From CAZFPT01 sp046541875 (GTDB lineage Bacteria; Planctomycetota; Phycisphaerae; SM23-33): 23,981 nucleotides of DNA. The stretch is taken from positions 1 through 23,981 of the forward strand of contig JBKHCL010000049.1 in the NCBI GenBank assembly GCA_046541875.1, in the 5' to 3' direction. Every line of letters begins with the position of its first letter. Positions within the stretch are counted from its first letter, which is position 1. Position numbers and translations under genes: made by a program. The notes under the pieces were generated by a model. That model saw nothing but the letters and a program-made list of their open reading frames with translations, was not told the DNA's origin and ran no database searches. Shown here in pieces: positions 7,027-17,017 of this stretch.

Positions 7027-8028
7027 ATGATCACCTTACTTCTGCTGACGGCCGAAGACAATATCCACGATCCGTCGAACCTCCAGGCCATCCCCGACGG
7101 CTACGACGTCCGTGACGGACGCAATTGGCGCGACTGGAGTTACGGAAAACTACTGGCCGCCTGCCGTGAGGCGGAGGTGATCGTCACCGGGCGAAGCTCG
7201 CCCAGGCTGCCCGAGGAACTCATCGAGAACGCCGGCCGATTGAAGTGGGTCTGCCACCTCTATGGCACGGTGCGACACCTTCTGCGACGCGAGCACATCG
7301 AGGCGGGCATCACCCTGAGCAACTGGGGCGACACGATCCGCCCCGTCGCCGAGGGAACGCTCGCCCTGCTGATGTGCCAGATCCGCCAGATTCCCGGCCT
7401 TGACCGCTACAGCTGCACCGATGACATCGATCAGTGCATCCCGCAATCGTACAACGTGGAGCTGCGCGGGATGCGCGTCGGCCTCTATGGATGCGGGCCG
7501 ATCGGTCGGCAACTGGCGGGTATGCTCGTGGCCCTGGGCGCGAAGCTGGCGATCTACGATCCGCACATGGATTCGCCCCCGCCCGGCGATGTGAAGCTCT
7601 GTGCGACGATCGAGGAACTCTTCAGCTCCGTGCCCGCCGTCTGCGTGATGTGTGGCCTCAACGAGCATACCCGCAACTCCGTCACCCGCGACCTGCTGGA
7701 GCGGTTGCCCCCCGGCGGCGTGCTGATCAACACCGCCCGCGGAGAGATCGTGGACGAAGACGCCCTGGCTGAGCTTGTCTCAGCCGGGCGGATTCTCGCC
7801 GGGTGCGACGTGGTCCGGGAGGAGGGCAACTGGCCGGGCTCGCCGCTGGCGGGGCTTGACGGGGCGGTTCTCACGCGGCACCGGGTAGGCATGGGAGTGA
7901 GGCACCCGCGCGCCAAGCTGCCGCCTCTGCCGATTCCCGAACACTGCATCGAGAACCTCCGGGCCTACGCCGCCGGGCGACCTCTGAAACACACCATCTC
8001 ACCGGACATGTACGACCTGAAGACCTGA
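7027..8028 (+). CDS. D-isomer-specific 2-hydroxyacid dehydrogenase family protein
   Basis: This 333-residue NAD(P)-dependent oxidoreductase of the D-2-hydroxyacid dehydrogenase fold interconverts 2-keto and D-2-hydroxy acids. The Rossmann signature is GLYGCGPIG (152-160), with acidic D178 in IYDPH suggesting NAD rather than NADP. Catalytic residues appear to be R238 in NTARGEIVDE, an acidic residue in DVVREEGNWP (about 265-266) and H285 in LTRHRVG. The last motif differs from the usual LTPH-x-G. The ATG at 7027 fits the fold's beginning; upstream in-frame codons look noncoding, and the ribosome site is weak. Divergent pairing with a TIM-barrel isomerase suggests a sugar or sugar-acid catabolic step (inference). 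Other members act on phosphoglycerate, glyoxylate or formate; none can be assigned. Confidence 0.85.
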   Translation: MITLLLLTAEDNIHDPSNLQAIPDGYDVRDGRNWRDWSYGKLLAACREAEVIVTGRSSPRLPEELIENAGRLKWVCHLYGTVRHLLRREHIEAGITLSNWGDTIRPVAEGTLALLMCQIRQIPGLDRYSCTDDIDQCIPQSYNVELRGMRVGLYGCGPIGRQLAGMLVALGAKLAIYDPHMDSPPPGDVKLCATIEELFSSVPAVCVMCGLNEHTRNSVTRDLLERLPPGGVLINTARGEIVDEDALAELVSAGRILAGCDVVREEGNWPGSPLAGLDGAVLTRHRVGMGVRHPRAKLPPLPIPEHCIENLRAYAAGRPLKHTISPDMYDLKT

Positions 8029-8063
8029 CTGCCGCCCGGCAGGAGGGATCCACCGCTTGATCC
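8029..8063. terminator. Possible bidirectional terminator between convergent genes
   Basis: Two small inverted repeats fill the 40-bp gap between the convergent dehydrogenase and HEAT-protein genes: CTGCC/GGCAG with a 4-nt loop (8029-8042) and GGATC/GATCC with an 8-nt loop (8046-8063). Stems are only 5 bp and no T-run follows, so this is weak support. Confidence 0.25.
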
Positions 8064-8068
8064 GTTGG

Positions 8069-9574
8069 TTACGGCAGGACGCCGGCGAGCGTTCGGGCGG
8101 CGACCTTGGTTTCGCCGTCGATCTTGAGGATGTACCAGTTCGCCAGGCAGGCGGTGGGCACGCCCTCGCGCTGGGGAGCGGTGGCGATTCGCACCAGTTC
8201 CTCTCGTCCGCTCTCCCTGCCGAACCGTCCAAGCGTCATTGCCGCCGACCGTACCAGCTTGGGATAGGCGCTGTCCAGCAGCGGACCGGCCAGGGCGATT
8301 GCCTTGGAATTCTCGGCTTTGACCAGGCCCATCGCGACGGCCTGCGTGCGGGCGCTGTATCGCGAATTGAGCAGCGAGTGTACCGTCTGCAGCCCTTCGC
8401 CCAGGCCGATGTCCACCAGTACGGTGGTGGCCTTGGCGGCGTGGAGGTGTTCGGGCTTGAAGGTCTTGCTGCGTCCGTCCAGGGACGTCAACCACTCCGA
8501 CAGGGCGGGCACGTACGCCGGAGCGAGCGTCTGGGAGTTGGCGTCCTGCTCGGCCCGGGCGATGATGTACGCCGCCGGCAGGAGGCTGTCGCCCGCGATG
8601 GCACGGCGGGTCACACCGGCCAGCGCCCGATGATCGTTCTTGCGGGCCAGCTCGAACCGGGCCAGCGGCGCCATCGATCCGTCCGCCCGGGCGAGGGTCA
8701 GAAGCTGCTTGGTGGCGTCGTCCTGGTCGGCCAGCAGTTTCATAAGTCGGGCTGCGTAGACGGGGTTCTTCGCCTCGGTGATCTCCTTGAGCAGGACACC
8801 CGGCGCTGCCGGCGAGACCTCCGCCAGGGCGTCCAGAGCCCGCGCCCGGATGCCCATGGACCGCCGGGAGCCGGCAAGGTCGGTCAGTAACCCAGTGGCT
8901 TCGGTGACGTTCTGGTCGCTGATCTGCTCGCACATCAGGGCGATGACCACTTCCGGGACGCGCGGGTTGGAGATCCTTCGGCGGATGGCAGCCAACTGCG
9001 TGGTGTCCCCCAGCTTCACCAGGCTCACGCGGGCCATGATCTCCGTGGCCGGGTTGGTGGACTCGGTCAATCCTTCCAGCGTCGTCCGCAGACCGTTGGC
9101 AGCGCCTTTGCCCAGCCGAACCAGCGCGCAGGCGGTGAGGCAGCGGAGCTTCTCATTTTTGTGGTTCAGCAGACCGGTGAGCATCTCGGGTTTGGCTGCG
9201 TCGAGTTCCATGAGTCTCGAAAGGGCAGCCGCCCGGACGTTCGCGGATTCGTCGCTCTTCAGCGAGCCGGTCAGCAGCCCGACCGCCTTGTCCTCCATGA
9301 TGTCCGCGACGGCGTCGAGGCAATAGATGCGGACCGGCTCGTGGGCGCTTTGCAGCCCCCTCTGGAAGATGGGCAGCGCCTCGTCCTCGCCGGCGGATTT
9401 CAGCGTGGCCAGGGCGATCATGACGCGTTCAGGGTCTTTGAGGCAGGTGGAGAGATAGCCCACCGCGTCACAGGTTTTGCGCTGCTGGCCGGGCGCGCGG
9501 GCCGGACCCGGAAGCCCGTTGACGGTCCACAGGGCAGCCACCAGCGAAAGGGCGATGCGGGCATTTGGTCGCAA
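8069..9574 (-). CDS. Secreted HEAT-repeat protein
   Basis: This 501-residue exported protein is built from alpha-helical HEAT-like repeats, which act as protein-binding scaffolds; no enzyme motif is visible. An N-terminal signal peptide (basic start, hydrophobic IALSLVAALWTVNG, then GPARA before residue 28) precedes repeats of about 30-40 residues starting near 48. Examples are ANVRAAALSRLMELD and EKLRCLTACALVRLGKG, and similar units run to the C terminus. The start is TTG at 9574, supported by AGGAG 7 nt upstream and by the signal peptide beginning there. It follows moxR by 148 nt in the same direction. A periplasmic or outer-face scaffold role is inferred. Such proteins are abundant in Planctomycetota, but I cannot name a partner. 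Confidence 0.85.
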   Translation of the reverse strand: MRPNARIALSLVAALWTVNGLPGPARAPGQQRKTCDAVGYLSTCLKDPERVMIALATLKSAGEDEALPIFQRGLQSAHEPVRIYCLDAVADIMEDKAVGLLTGSLKSDESANVRAAALSRLMELDAAKPEMLTGLLNHKNEKLRCLTACALVRLGKGAANGLRTTLEGLTESTNPATEIMARVSLVKLGDTTQLAAIRRRISNPRVPEVVIALMCEQISDQNVTEATGLLTDLAGSRRSMGIRARALDALAEVSPAAPGVLLKEITEAKNPVYAARLMKLLADQDDATKQLLTLARADGSMAPLARFELARKNDHRALAGVTRRAIAGDSLLPAAYIIARAEQDANSQTLAPAYVPALSEWLTSLDGRSKTFKPEHLHAAKATTVLVDIGLGEGLQTVHSLLNSRYSARTQAVAMGLVKAENSKAIALAGPLLDSAYPKLVRSAAMTLGRFGRESGREELVRIATAPQREGVPTACLANWYILKIDGETKVAARTLAGVLP

Positions 9575-9704
9575 TGGGAATCTCCTGGCCCGCTGGGGGC
9601 GTCGGTGCGTTCAGCGTGTCGGCCGACCCGTCGACCGAGGATCGATGTATCCTACGGATCCCCGCGCGGTGAGTCCAGCCAATCGACGATATCGACAGGA
9701 CGGT

Positions 9705-9718
9705 GGGCGTCGGCGCCC
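9705..9718 (-). terminator. Small hairpin after moxR
   Basis: A GGGCG/CGCCC stem with a 4-nt loop lies 4 nt beyond the moxR stop. There is no U-tract. It may be a weak terminator or RNA-end structure between moxR and the HEAT gene. The rest of this 148-bp gap shows only a short ATCGAC direct repeat and nothing else convincing. Confidence 0.25.
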
Positions 9719-9722
9719 CGTC

Positions 9723-10772
<1,050 letters not shown>

Positions 10773-10812
10773 GCGGTTCTCCTCAACAGACCGTGACGGG
10801 ACCGATACCTCT

Positions 10813-10818
10813 TTTATA
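10813..10818 (-). promoter_or_regulatory. Candidate -10 box for moxR
   Basis: On the minus strand, TATAAA matches 5 of 6 bases of the -10 consensus and stands out in the 122-bp queA-moxR gap. The matching -35 region is poor (TTCTGG-like). It would give moxR a transcript independent of queA with a leader of about 35 nt. Confidence 0.3.
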
Positions 10819-10894
10819 CAACACGCCTCGACGACCAGAATACCAGACCAATCGCCGCCGGTCAGCCGGTTTTCCCCGACCGCTCGGCCGATCG

Positions 10895-11965
10895 CTACAG
10901 GATCAGCATCGCGTCGCCGTAGGAGTAGAAGCGGTACTCGGCTTCGATCGCGGTGCGATAGGCGTCGAGAATCATCTCGCGCCCTGCGAGCCCGCCGGGC
11001 TCGCAGAAGGCGGCCACCAGCATCACCAAGGTGCTGCGCGGGAGGTGGAAGTTGGTGATCAGCCCGTCGACCACGGCGAAGTCGGCCGGCGGATACAGGA
11101 AGATGTCCGTCCAGCCTTCCCCGCCTCGCAGAGGCCAACCCCCCAGCCCGGCCGTCTCCAGCACGCGGACCGCGGTCGTTCCCACCGCGATGATGCGTCG
11201 ACCCGCCCGATGGGCTGCGTTGAGCGTCTCGGCTGTTGGGGCGCTCAGCTCGTACCACTCGCTGTGCATCGGGTGATCGGTGAGTTCATCGGTCTTTACC
11301 GGTGCGAACGTGCCCAGCCCCACGTGCAGCGTGACGTGCGTGGTCTGGACGCCGCGCCGCGTGAGCCGCTCCAGCAGCTCGGGCGTGAAGTGCAGACCGG
11401 CCGTCGGGGCGGCCACCGCGCCGGGACGCTGGGCAAACACCGTCTGGTAGGTCCGGCGGTCGTCGGCCTCACCGCTGTCCTCGTCGCGGCGGATGTAAGG
11501 CGGCAGGGGCGTCTGCCCGGCGCGGTCGAGGATCTCAAAGGCGGCGATCGTCGGTGAGACGTGCAGCGTCCAGCGTCCCTGGCCGTGGTTCTCGGCGAGG
11601 GTCAGCGAGACGGGCTTCTCGCCGGCGCCCACCAGCGCGAGCGTTTCGCCCGGTGTGCATCGGCCCGCGTTGCGGAGCATGCACTCCCACACGCCCGGGA
11701 CCGACTCGCGCAGGAACAGCCCTTCGATGCGCCCCGACGTTTTTCGCCGGGCGTGGAAGCGGGCGGGAACCACCCGCGTGTCGTTGAGCACCAGCAGATC
11801 GCCCTCGTCGAGCAGGTCGGGCAGGTCGGCGAAACGGCGATGCTCCAGCGACCCGGCGGCGCGTCGAAGCACCGCCAGCCGCGACTGGTCTCGGCGGGCC
11901 AGCGGGGTCTGGGCGATCCGCTCAGGGGGCAGGTCAAAGTCGAAGTCACTCGTGCGCAGCGTCAT
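10895..11965 (-). CDS. queA: S-adenosylmethionine:tRNA ribosyltransferase-isomerase (QueA)
   Basis: QueA transfers and isomerises the ribosyl moiety of S-adenosylmethionine onto preQ1 at the tRNA wobble position, giving epoxyqueuosine in queuosine synthesis. The 356-residue protein has the expected length and signatures: LVLNDTRVVPAR near residues 58-69, RTYQTVFAQRPGAVAAPTAG, HFTPELL, HVGLGTFAPV, ITNFHLPRSTLVML and the end motif YRFYSYGDAMLIL. The ATG at 11965 has AAGGAG about 7 nt upstream. Other queuosine genes (tgt, queG, queC-F) are not in the window. It heads the minus-strand run towards moxR. Confidence 0.97.
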   Translation of the reverse strand: MTLRTSDFDFDLPPERIAQTPLARRDQSRLAVLRRAAGSLEHRRFADLPDLLDEGDLLVLNDTRVVPARFHARRKTSGRIEGLFLRESVPGVWECMLRNAGRCTPGETLALVGAGEKPVSLTLAENHGQGRWTLHVSPTIAAFEILDRAGQTPLPPYIRRDEDSGEADDRRTYQTVFAQRPGAVAAPTAGLHFTPELLERLTRRGVQTTHVTLHVGLGTFAPVKTDELTDHPMHSEWYELSAPTAETLNAAHRAGRRIIAVGTTAVRVLETAGLGGWPLRGGEGWTDIFLYPPADFAVVDGLITNFHLPRSTLVMLVAAFCEPGGLAGREMILDAYRTAIEAEYRFYSYGDAMLIL

Positions 11966-12287
11966 CGCCCTCTCCTTCGCACGAGATCGGCTTGGAGGAG
12001 CGGCATGAAGGGGCTTGGCGAAAGTCTCATTTGTCTAAATACGCTCAATATCCTGTATTGGTAAATCTGCATGTGCTCACATTCCTGAAGCGGTGTGATT
12101 TCCGGATAAATCCTGTCTTTCGGGGGGGTTGGTCATGGCGAATCCGGGTTATGCACGGGTTATCCACAGTGCATCTTTATCATTTTCGCGGTTGATTGGC
12201 ACGGAACCTGCAAATTCTGCCTGCTGGGCGCGGTGATGTCAAAGGTTGCCGCCGAATCGGCCGATACGCGTCGATGGAGGAAGTCCC
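11966..12287. other. 322-bp noncoding region upstream of queA
   Basis: This gap lies between queA (minus) and a 73-residue plus-strand ORF. Its central part, about 12030-12070, is markedly A+T-rich relative to the window and must include the queA promoter, for which I found no well-spaced pair. It contains the tandem DnaA-box-like sites listed separately, a run of seven G residues near 12122 and an inverted TCACA/TGTGA pair 12 bp apart. I see no RNA gene. Confidence 0.4.
12149..12168 (+). promoter_or_regulatory. Tandem DnaA-box-like pair
   Basis: TTATCCACA at 12160-12168 is a perfect match to the canonical DnaA box. TTATGCACG at 12149-12157 matches TTATNCACA except for the last base. Their starts are 11 bp apart, one helical turn, in the same orientation. 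A perfect 9-mer is expected on either strand only about 0.2 times in a window this size if bases were random. DnaA-dependent regulation or titration of the flanking genes is possible. Origin function is not supported by nearby dnaA/dnaN genes or a strand switch. Confidence 0.4.
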
Positions 12288-12509
12288 TTGCCGGTCTGGA
12301 GGTGGACGGTGCTGCAAGCCGCGGTGGATACCATCGTCACGGAAGTTGCCGCCATGGAGCGCGATGCCCTGATGGTCGCGATCCGCACTGTGCGGGTGGG
12401 GTTTCCGGTCGACTTCACGTCGGATTACCTTTTCGAGCTGGATCTGGAGGAGTTGCGTCACCTGGTGTTGGCGGCCCGGCTGCAGGAACTCCGCCGCGCG
12501 GAGTCCTGA
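12288..12509 (+). CDS. Small protein of unknown function (73 residues)
   Basis: This ORF begins with TTG at 12288, placed 7 nt after a perfect GGAGG (12276-12280), and runs to 12509 with codon use like its neighbours (mostly G/C third positions). The product is a small, probably soluble acidic protein: amphipathic helix VLQAAVDTIVTEVAAMERDAL, a central VGFPVDFTSDYLF, then a charged helix LEELRHLVLAARLQELRRAES. There is no signal peptide, cysteine or recognised motif. A longer reading from 12246 (also TTG) lacks a ribosome site. It converges with lpxI at 6 nt. I do not recognise the family. Confidence 0.5.
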   Translation: MPVWRWTVLQAAVDTIVTEVAAMERDALMVAIRTVRVGFPVDFTSDYLFELDLEELRHLVLAARLQELRRAES

Positions 12510-12515
12510 GCGGTC

Positions 12516-13397
12516 TCACGGCAGCTCCAAGGACGAGCTGCCCTGGTACTCTCCCCGTTCGCTGTTTCGCCCGACGATGGCGATTCCCAGTCGGTCGGCC
12601 AACGCGAGCGTGGCGGGTTTGTCCACGATGAGCGTTCGTCCCGCTTCGACCACGAGGCAGACGCACTTGGCGTCTTTGAGATAGCGCATGGTTCCCGGCC
12701 CGATGGTGGGCACGTCGAATCGCATGTCCTGGTGGGGGCGGGCGACTTTGACCATGGTCCAGCCGCCCACGCGACAGACGCGCCCGGCCCGGCGGATCAT
12801 CGCGTCGGTCCCTTCCATCGCTTCGACGGCGATGATGTCCCGCTCCTTGACGGCGATGGTCTGGCCGATGTCCAGCTCTGCCGATGCCCGGGCGATCCGC
12901 AGACCGAACTCCACGTCGCCCTCGGCGTGGCGCGGAATGGGCGTCTCGGTCATGAGGCCCTCGCCGGCAAGATGCTCTTCGCAGTATTTCACGCAGGACA
13001 CCAGTTCGATCCCTTCGCTTCGCAGCTCATCGGCAATCGCCATCAGCACGGCGTTGTCGCGCTTGTCCCGCCGGACCTTCACATACCACAGCCGGGCGGT
13101 GCGATAGTCCGGAATATACCGCAGAAACCGCAGGGGCGAGTAGATTTTTCGCTTCTTGACCCCGCCGATCATGACGGCCTCTCGCACGCCCCAATGTTTG
13201 AAGGCAGCGATCGCCCGCCCCAGGCGCGTCGGACCCACCCAGCGGAAGCGATCGACCACACCTTCCAGCAGCGGCGAGGCGAACTCCGTCAGACCCACCG
13301 CGGCCACCGGCCTGCCGATCTCACGGATGCCGTTGGCTACCAGGAAGGGCGTGCGCCCCGCTCCGGCAAAGAGCCCGATGGGGCGGTTCTCGCTCAC
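12516..13397 (-). CDS. lpxI: UDP-2,3-diacylglucosamine pyrophosphatase LpxI
   Basis: LpxI hydrolyses UDP-2,3-diacylglucosamine to lipid X and UMP, the fourth step of lipid A synthesis, in bacteria that lack LpxH. The 293-residue product shows the family's N-terminal IGLFAGAGRTPFLVANG and GVREAVMIGGVKKRKI. It also has the C-terminal block VEAMEGTDAMIRRAG (191-205), VKVARPHQDMRFDVPTIGP (216-234) and VEAGRTLIVDK. The Asp in RFDVPTIGP (D228) is probably the catalytic residue known from the Caulobacter enzyme. Translation begins at GTG 13397, which overlaps the lpxD stop by 4 nt (GTGA), with GAGGAGG just upstream inside lpxD, so the two are coupled. The reading frame is open further upstream within lpxD, but that part is shadow. 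Confidence 0.93.
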   Translation of the reverse strand: MSENRPIGLFAGAGRTPFLVANGIREIGRPVAAVGLTEFASPLLEGVVDRFRWVGPTRLGRAIAAFKHWGVREAVMIGGVKKRKIYSPLRFLRYIPDYRTARLWYVKVRRDKRDNAVLMAIADELRSEGIELVSCVKYCEEHLAGEGLMTETPIPRHAEGDVEFGLRIARASAELDIGQTIAVKERDIIAVEAMEGTDAMIRRAGRVCRVGGWTMVKVARPHQDMRFDVPTIGPGTMRYLKDAKCVCLVVEAGRTLIVDKPATLALADRLGIAIVGRNSERGEYQGSSSLELP

Positions 13398-14446
13398 TGG
13401 TCCTCCTCCGCGCCGCCGACCTGCTTTTCCAGGGCGTCCAGCTGCTTCCGCAGGAGTCGGATTTCCTTGCGCATCTCCGGAAGACGCGCGAGGCACTGGT
13501 AGGCACGCTTGGATCTGGCGAACGGGATGGCCGGGGTGCCCCAGACCTTCTGCCCGGCGGGGGTGTCGCCGATAATGCCGGCCTGGCCGCCGGCCTGGAC
13601 TCCGTCGCCGATGTGAATGTGCCCGGACACGCCAACCTGCCCGGCGAACACGCAGTAGTTGCCGATCGTGGTCGACCCGGCGATCCCCGTCTGGGCGACC
13701 ACGAGGCAGTGGTTGCCCATCTTCGTTCCGTGCCCGATGGTGACCAGGTCGGAAAACTTCGTGCCCGTCCCGATCCGCGTTTCGCCCATCGCGGACCGGT
13801 CGATTGCGCAGCAGGCGCCGAACTCGCAATCGTCCTCGACGACCACGTGGCCGGCCTGGGGAATCTTGTGGTGGGCGCCCTGGTGGGTGGCGTAGCCGAA
13901 CCCGTCGTGGCCGATGGAGCTGCCCGCGTGAACCGTTACCCGGTCGCCCAGGTGCGTCTCGTCGTAGAGCGTCACATTGGGATGCAGGATGCAGCGTTCT
14001 CCCATGATGACGTTCGGGCCCACGTACACGCCGGGGTACAGCACGCAGCCATCACCGATGCGGGCGCCTGGCCCGACGGTCACGAACGGAGCGATGGAAA
14101 CCCCCTCGCCCAGCGTCGCGGTCGGGTGGATGCTTGCGCGATCGTCGATGCCCTCGAACTCCGGCTGACGAAAGCCATGGAAAGCGACCATCGCGTTGCG
14201 GAAGGCGAAGTACGGGTCGTCGCAGCGGATCAGCGTATCGCCGGGCCCGTCGTAGTCGGTAGCGACGATGACGGCGGCGGCCTTCGTCTCGGCCATCTGC
14301 GGGATGTATTTGTCATTGGCCAGGAACGCCACTTCGCCCGGCCCGGCGTCCGTCAGCGACGCCATTGCGGTGACCGTCACGTCGCCGTTGCCTTCGAGGG
14401 TTCCGCCCAGGTGGTCGGCCAATTCGCTCAGAGTCATTTCATCCAT
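13394..14446 (-). CDS. lpxD: UDP-3-O-acylglucosamine N-acyltransferase LpxD
   Basis: LpxD adds the N-linked 3-hydroxyacyl chain from acyl carrier protein to UDP-3-O-acylglucosamine, the third step of lipid A synthesis. The 350-residue protein has the N-terminal uridine-binding domain (about 1-100, SLTDAGPGEVAFLAN). A left-handed beta-helix of hexapeptide repeats follows (about 103-300), then a helical C-terminus (321-343) typical of LpxD trimers. H239 in LVTIGHGTKMGN aligns with the catalytic His of the E. coli enzyme, and IGHDGFGYA (178-186) is a family signature. The start at 14446 has a GGGAG lying rather far upstream; an ATG three codons later is equally possible. It lies 77 nt after lolD and overlaps lpxI. 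LpxA, LpxC, LpxB and FabZ are not in the window. Confidence 0.96.
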   Translation of the reverse strand: MDEMTLSELADHLGGTLEGNGDVTVTAMASLTDAGPGEVAFLANDKYIPQMAETKAAAVIVATDYDGPGDTLIRCDDPYFAFRNAMVAFHGFRQPEFEGIDDRASIHPTATLGEGVSIAPFVTVGPGARIGDGCVLYPGVYVGPNVIMGERCILHPNVTLYDETHLGDRVTVHAGSSIGHDGFGYATHQGAHHKIPQAGHVVVEDDCEFGACCAIDRSAMGETRIGTGTKFSDLVTIGHGTKMGNHCLVVAQTGIAGSTTIGNYCVFAGQVGVSGHIHIGDGVQAGGQAGIIGDTPAGQKVWGTPAIPFARSKRAYQCLARLPEMRKEIRLLRKQLDALEKQVGGAEEDQ

Positions 14447-14523
14447 GAATAATGGGGTCTCCCGTGCCGTTGTGGCATGGAAGAAGCCTAGCCAACCTCG
14501 CCGGGCGGGTCAAGGTCGTCTGC

Positions 14524-15226
<703 letters not shown>

Positions 15227-15234
<8 letters not shown>

Positions 15235-16993
15235 ATCGCAGTGCCTCCACCGGCTGCATTCGCGCGGCGTGGATGGCGGGGATCGCCGCTCCGAGGATTC
15301 CCGCGGCGGCAGAGCCGACCACGATCATCAAAGCGGCTGACCAGTCCACCTGGTTGGGGATCTCGGTAAACAGGAACGTCTCGGGCGTCCAGACCTGGAA
15401 GCCCATCGCCCGCCCCATCCATTCGTGGATGGGGTTGATGTGACGGATGAAGAAGTACCCCCCCACCAGCCCGAGCAGCGAGCCGACCACGCCCAGCAGC
15501 GCCCCGTAGAACAGGAAGATCGAGGCGACCCCGAGGTCCGAGGCACCGATGGCTTTGAGCACGCCGATGTCCTTGGTCTTCTGCACCACGATCATGTAGA
15601 AGATCACGAAAATCGCAAACGGCGCGACGACCGACATGATGGTGAACATGATGGCCACCAGTGTCCGCTGGGCCTGGATGGGGGCGATCACCCGCGCCTG
15701 GCGTTGTCGCCATGTGGTGATGTTCACGTCGGAACCGGCGTACACCAGCGGGTTCTCCTCGCGGAAGGCGATCCAGCGGGACTGGATGTCCTTGACCGTT
15801 TCCTGCATGGCCGGTTCGTTCTCGGCCAGTGCGGCAGCGAGCTTCACGTGTACGCTGGAGCAACGGGCCGGGATGGCGACGCGGTTGGGGTCCTCCACGC
15901 TGTAGCGGGCGGTCATCTCGTTGAGCATCTGGGCGGTGCGGAACGGGATGAATACGTACTCCGAGTCGATCTGGTAAATGTCCGTGGCGATCTCGTCGAT
16001 CACGGTGAACCGCCGCTTGGGCAGGGAGATATCCGTCTGGCTGATCTGTCTGCCGATGGGAAACACCATCAGCGTCAGATCGTGGCCGGGCGCCATGAAC
16101 CGCACGGTCTGGCCGAAGTCCGCCCGCCAGTTGAACCCGGGAATGCGTGCCCCGACGATGGCACGTTCCCCGGGAGGCTGAAGGCCTGAGACCTCCACGA
16201 GTTCATCGAGGCGGTCGAGCAGGTCGAGCATCTGGTTGCTGTCTTGCGGCGAAGCGTGATTTTCGCGCAGCTCGGTGATTGCCTCCCACGTTTCCCGCAT
16301 GCGCTGCTGATAGGGTCGGCCACGCTGGAGCTGTTGCATCCCGTGGTGCAACTGGTTGACGCCGCGGGATGCCCGTTCGAAGTTGTGTTCGGCTTCGGCG
16401 AGTTCGAGCAGGGCGGGTTGGAGATCTCCGGCGTTGGCCCCTTGGCTACGCAGCGTTTCGACGCGCCGGCGTTTCTGATCCACGATCTCGGCCAACTCAT
16501 CGGCAAACCGGCGCGTTCGGCTGATCTCCCGGCGGATTCGGGTGATCGGGGTCGACAGGTTGGGGTCGAAGGAGGGGGCCTGCAGATTTCGCTGTGTCCA
16601 GAGCCCGTCGCGGAGGTCGGTAACGTCCATGCGTTCGGGCAGGCGGATCCCGGCGACTTTCACCACCCGCTGGAAATCCGACGCCGCCGGTACGCGGAGC
16701 AGCCCTTCGGTGACGATGAACGGCGAGGCTGCCTCCACGCCCTCCACACCGGTGTTGGGGTCGGTGATCTCGGCGATGAACTCATCGTACAGGCCGAACC
16801 CGCTGGCGCTGGTGGCCTCGATGATGACGTCCCCGAACAGGCCCTTGGCGGCGTCCTCCAGCTTGTTCACGAACCCGTTCATCACGCTGATGGCGACGAT
16901 GAGCATGAACGCGCAGAGCATCACGGCGATCGCTGCGAACACCGCCAGCAGGCGGGTGCGAAGGTATCGAAGAGAAAGAAATATGCGGTACAT
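15227..16993 (-). CDS. lolC: LolC/LolE-type lipoprotein-releasing ABC permease with coiled-coil insertion
   Basis: This 588-residue inner-membrane permease is the partner of the LolD ATPase. It has an N-terminal TM (about 15-41, ending in AISVMNGF as in LolC/E), a large periplasmic domain, and a C-terminal FtsX domain. The last has three TMs at about 445-467, 488-513 and 552-575, the coupling-helix region KTKDIGVLKAIGAS and the end IHAARMQPVEALRYE. LolC and LolE are normally near 400 residues. The excess is mainly a charged, helix-rich insertion at about 140-278 (for example TRIRREISRTRRFADELAEI) between two halves of the periplasmic domain. Only one permease gene is present, so the transporter may be a homodimer like LolF-type systems. 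LolC versus LolE cannot be decided. It starts 24 nt after lysS. Confidence 0.88.
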
Positions 16994-17017
16994 GGTTCTC
17001 CCGCGGCTCGCCCGGCG

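Noticed and set aside
10773..11258. N-terminal extension of MoxR by 162 codons
   Set aside because: The extension is Arg/Gly-rich, overlaps queA and has no similarity to MoxR. A good ribosome site precedes the ATG at 10772.
12080..12110. CRP-like site from the TCACA/TGTGA inverted pair
   Set aside because: The half-sites are in the reverse order to a CRP site (TGTGA-N6-TCACA) and the spacer is 12 bp, so it does not fit.
11966..12287. Chromosomal replication origin
   Set aside because: Only two DnaA-like boxes are clear, there is no dnaA, dnaN or gidA nearby, and genes on both sides run mostly in the same direction. Kept only as a DnaA-box observation.
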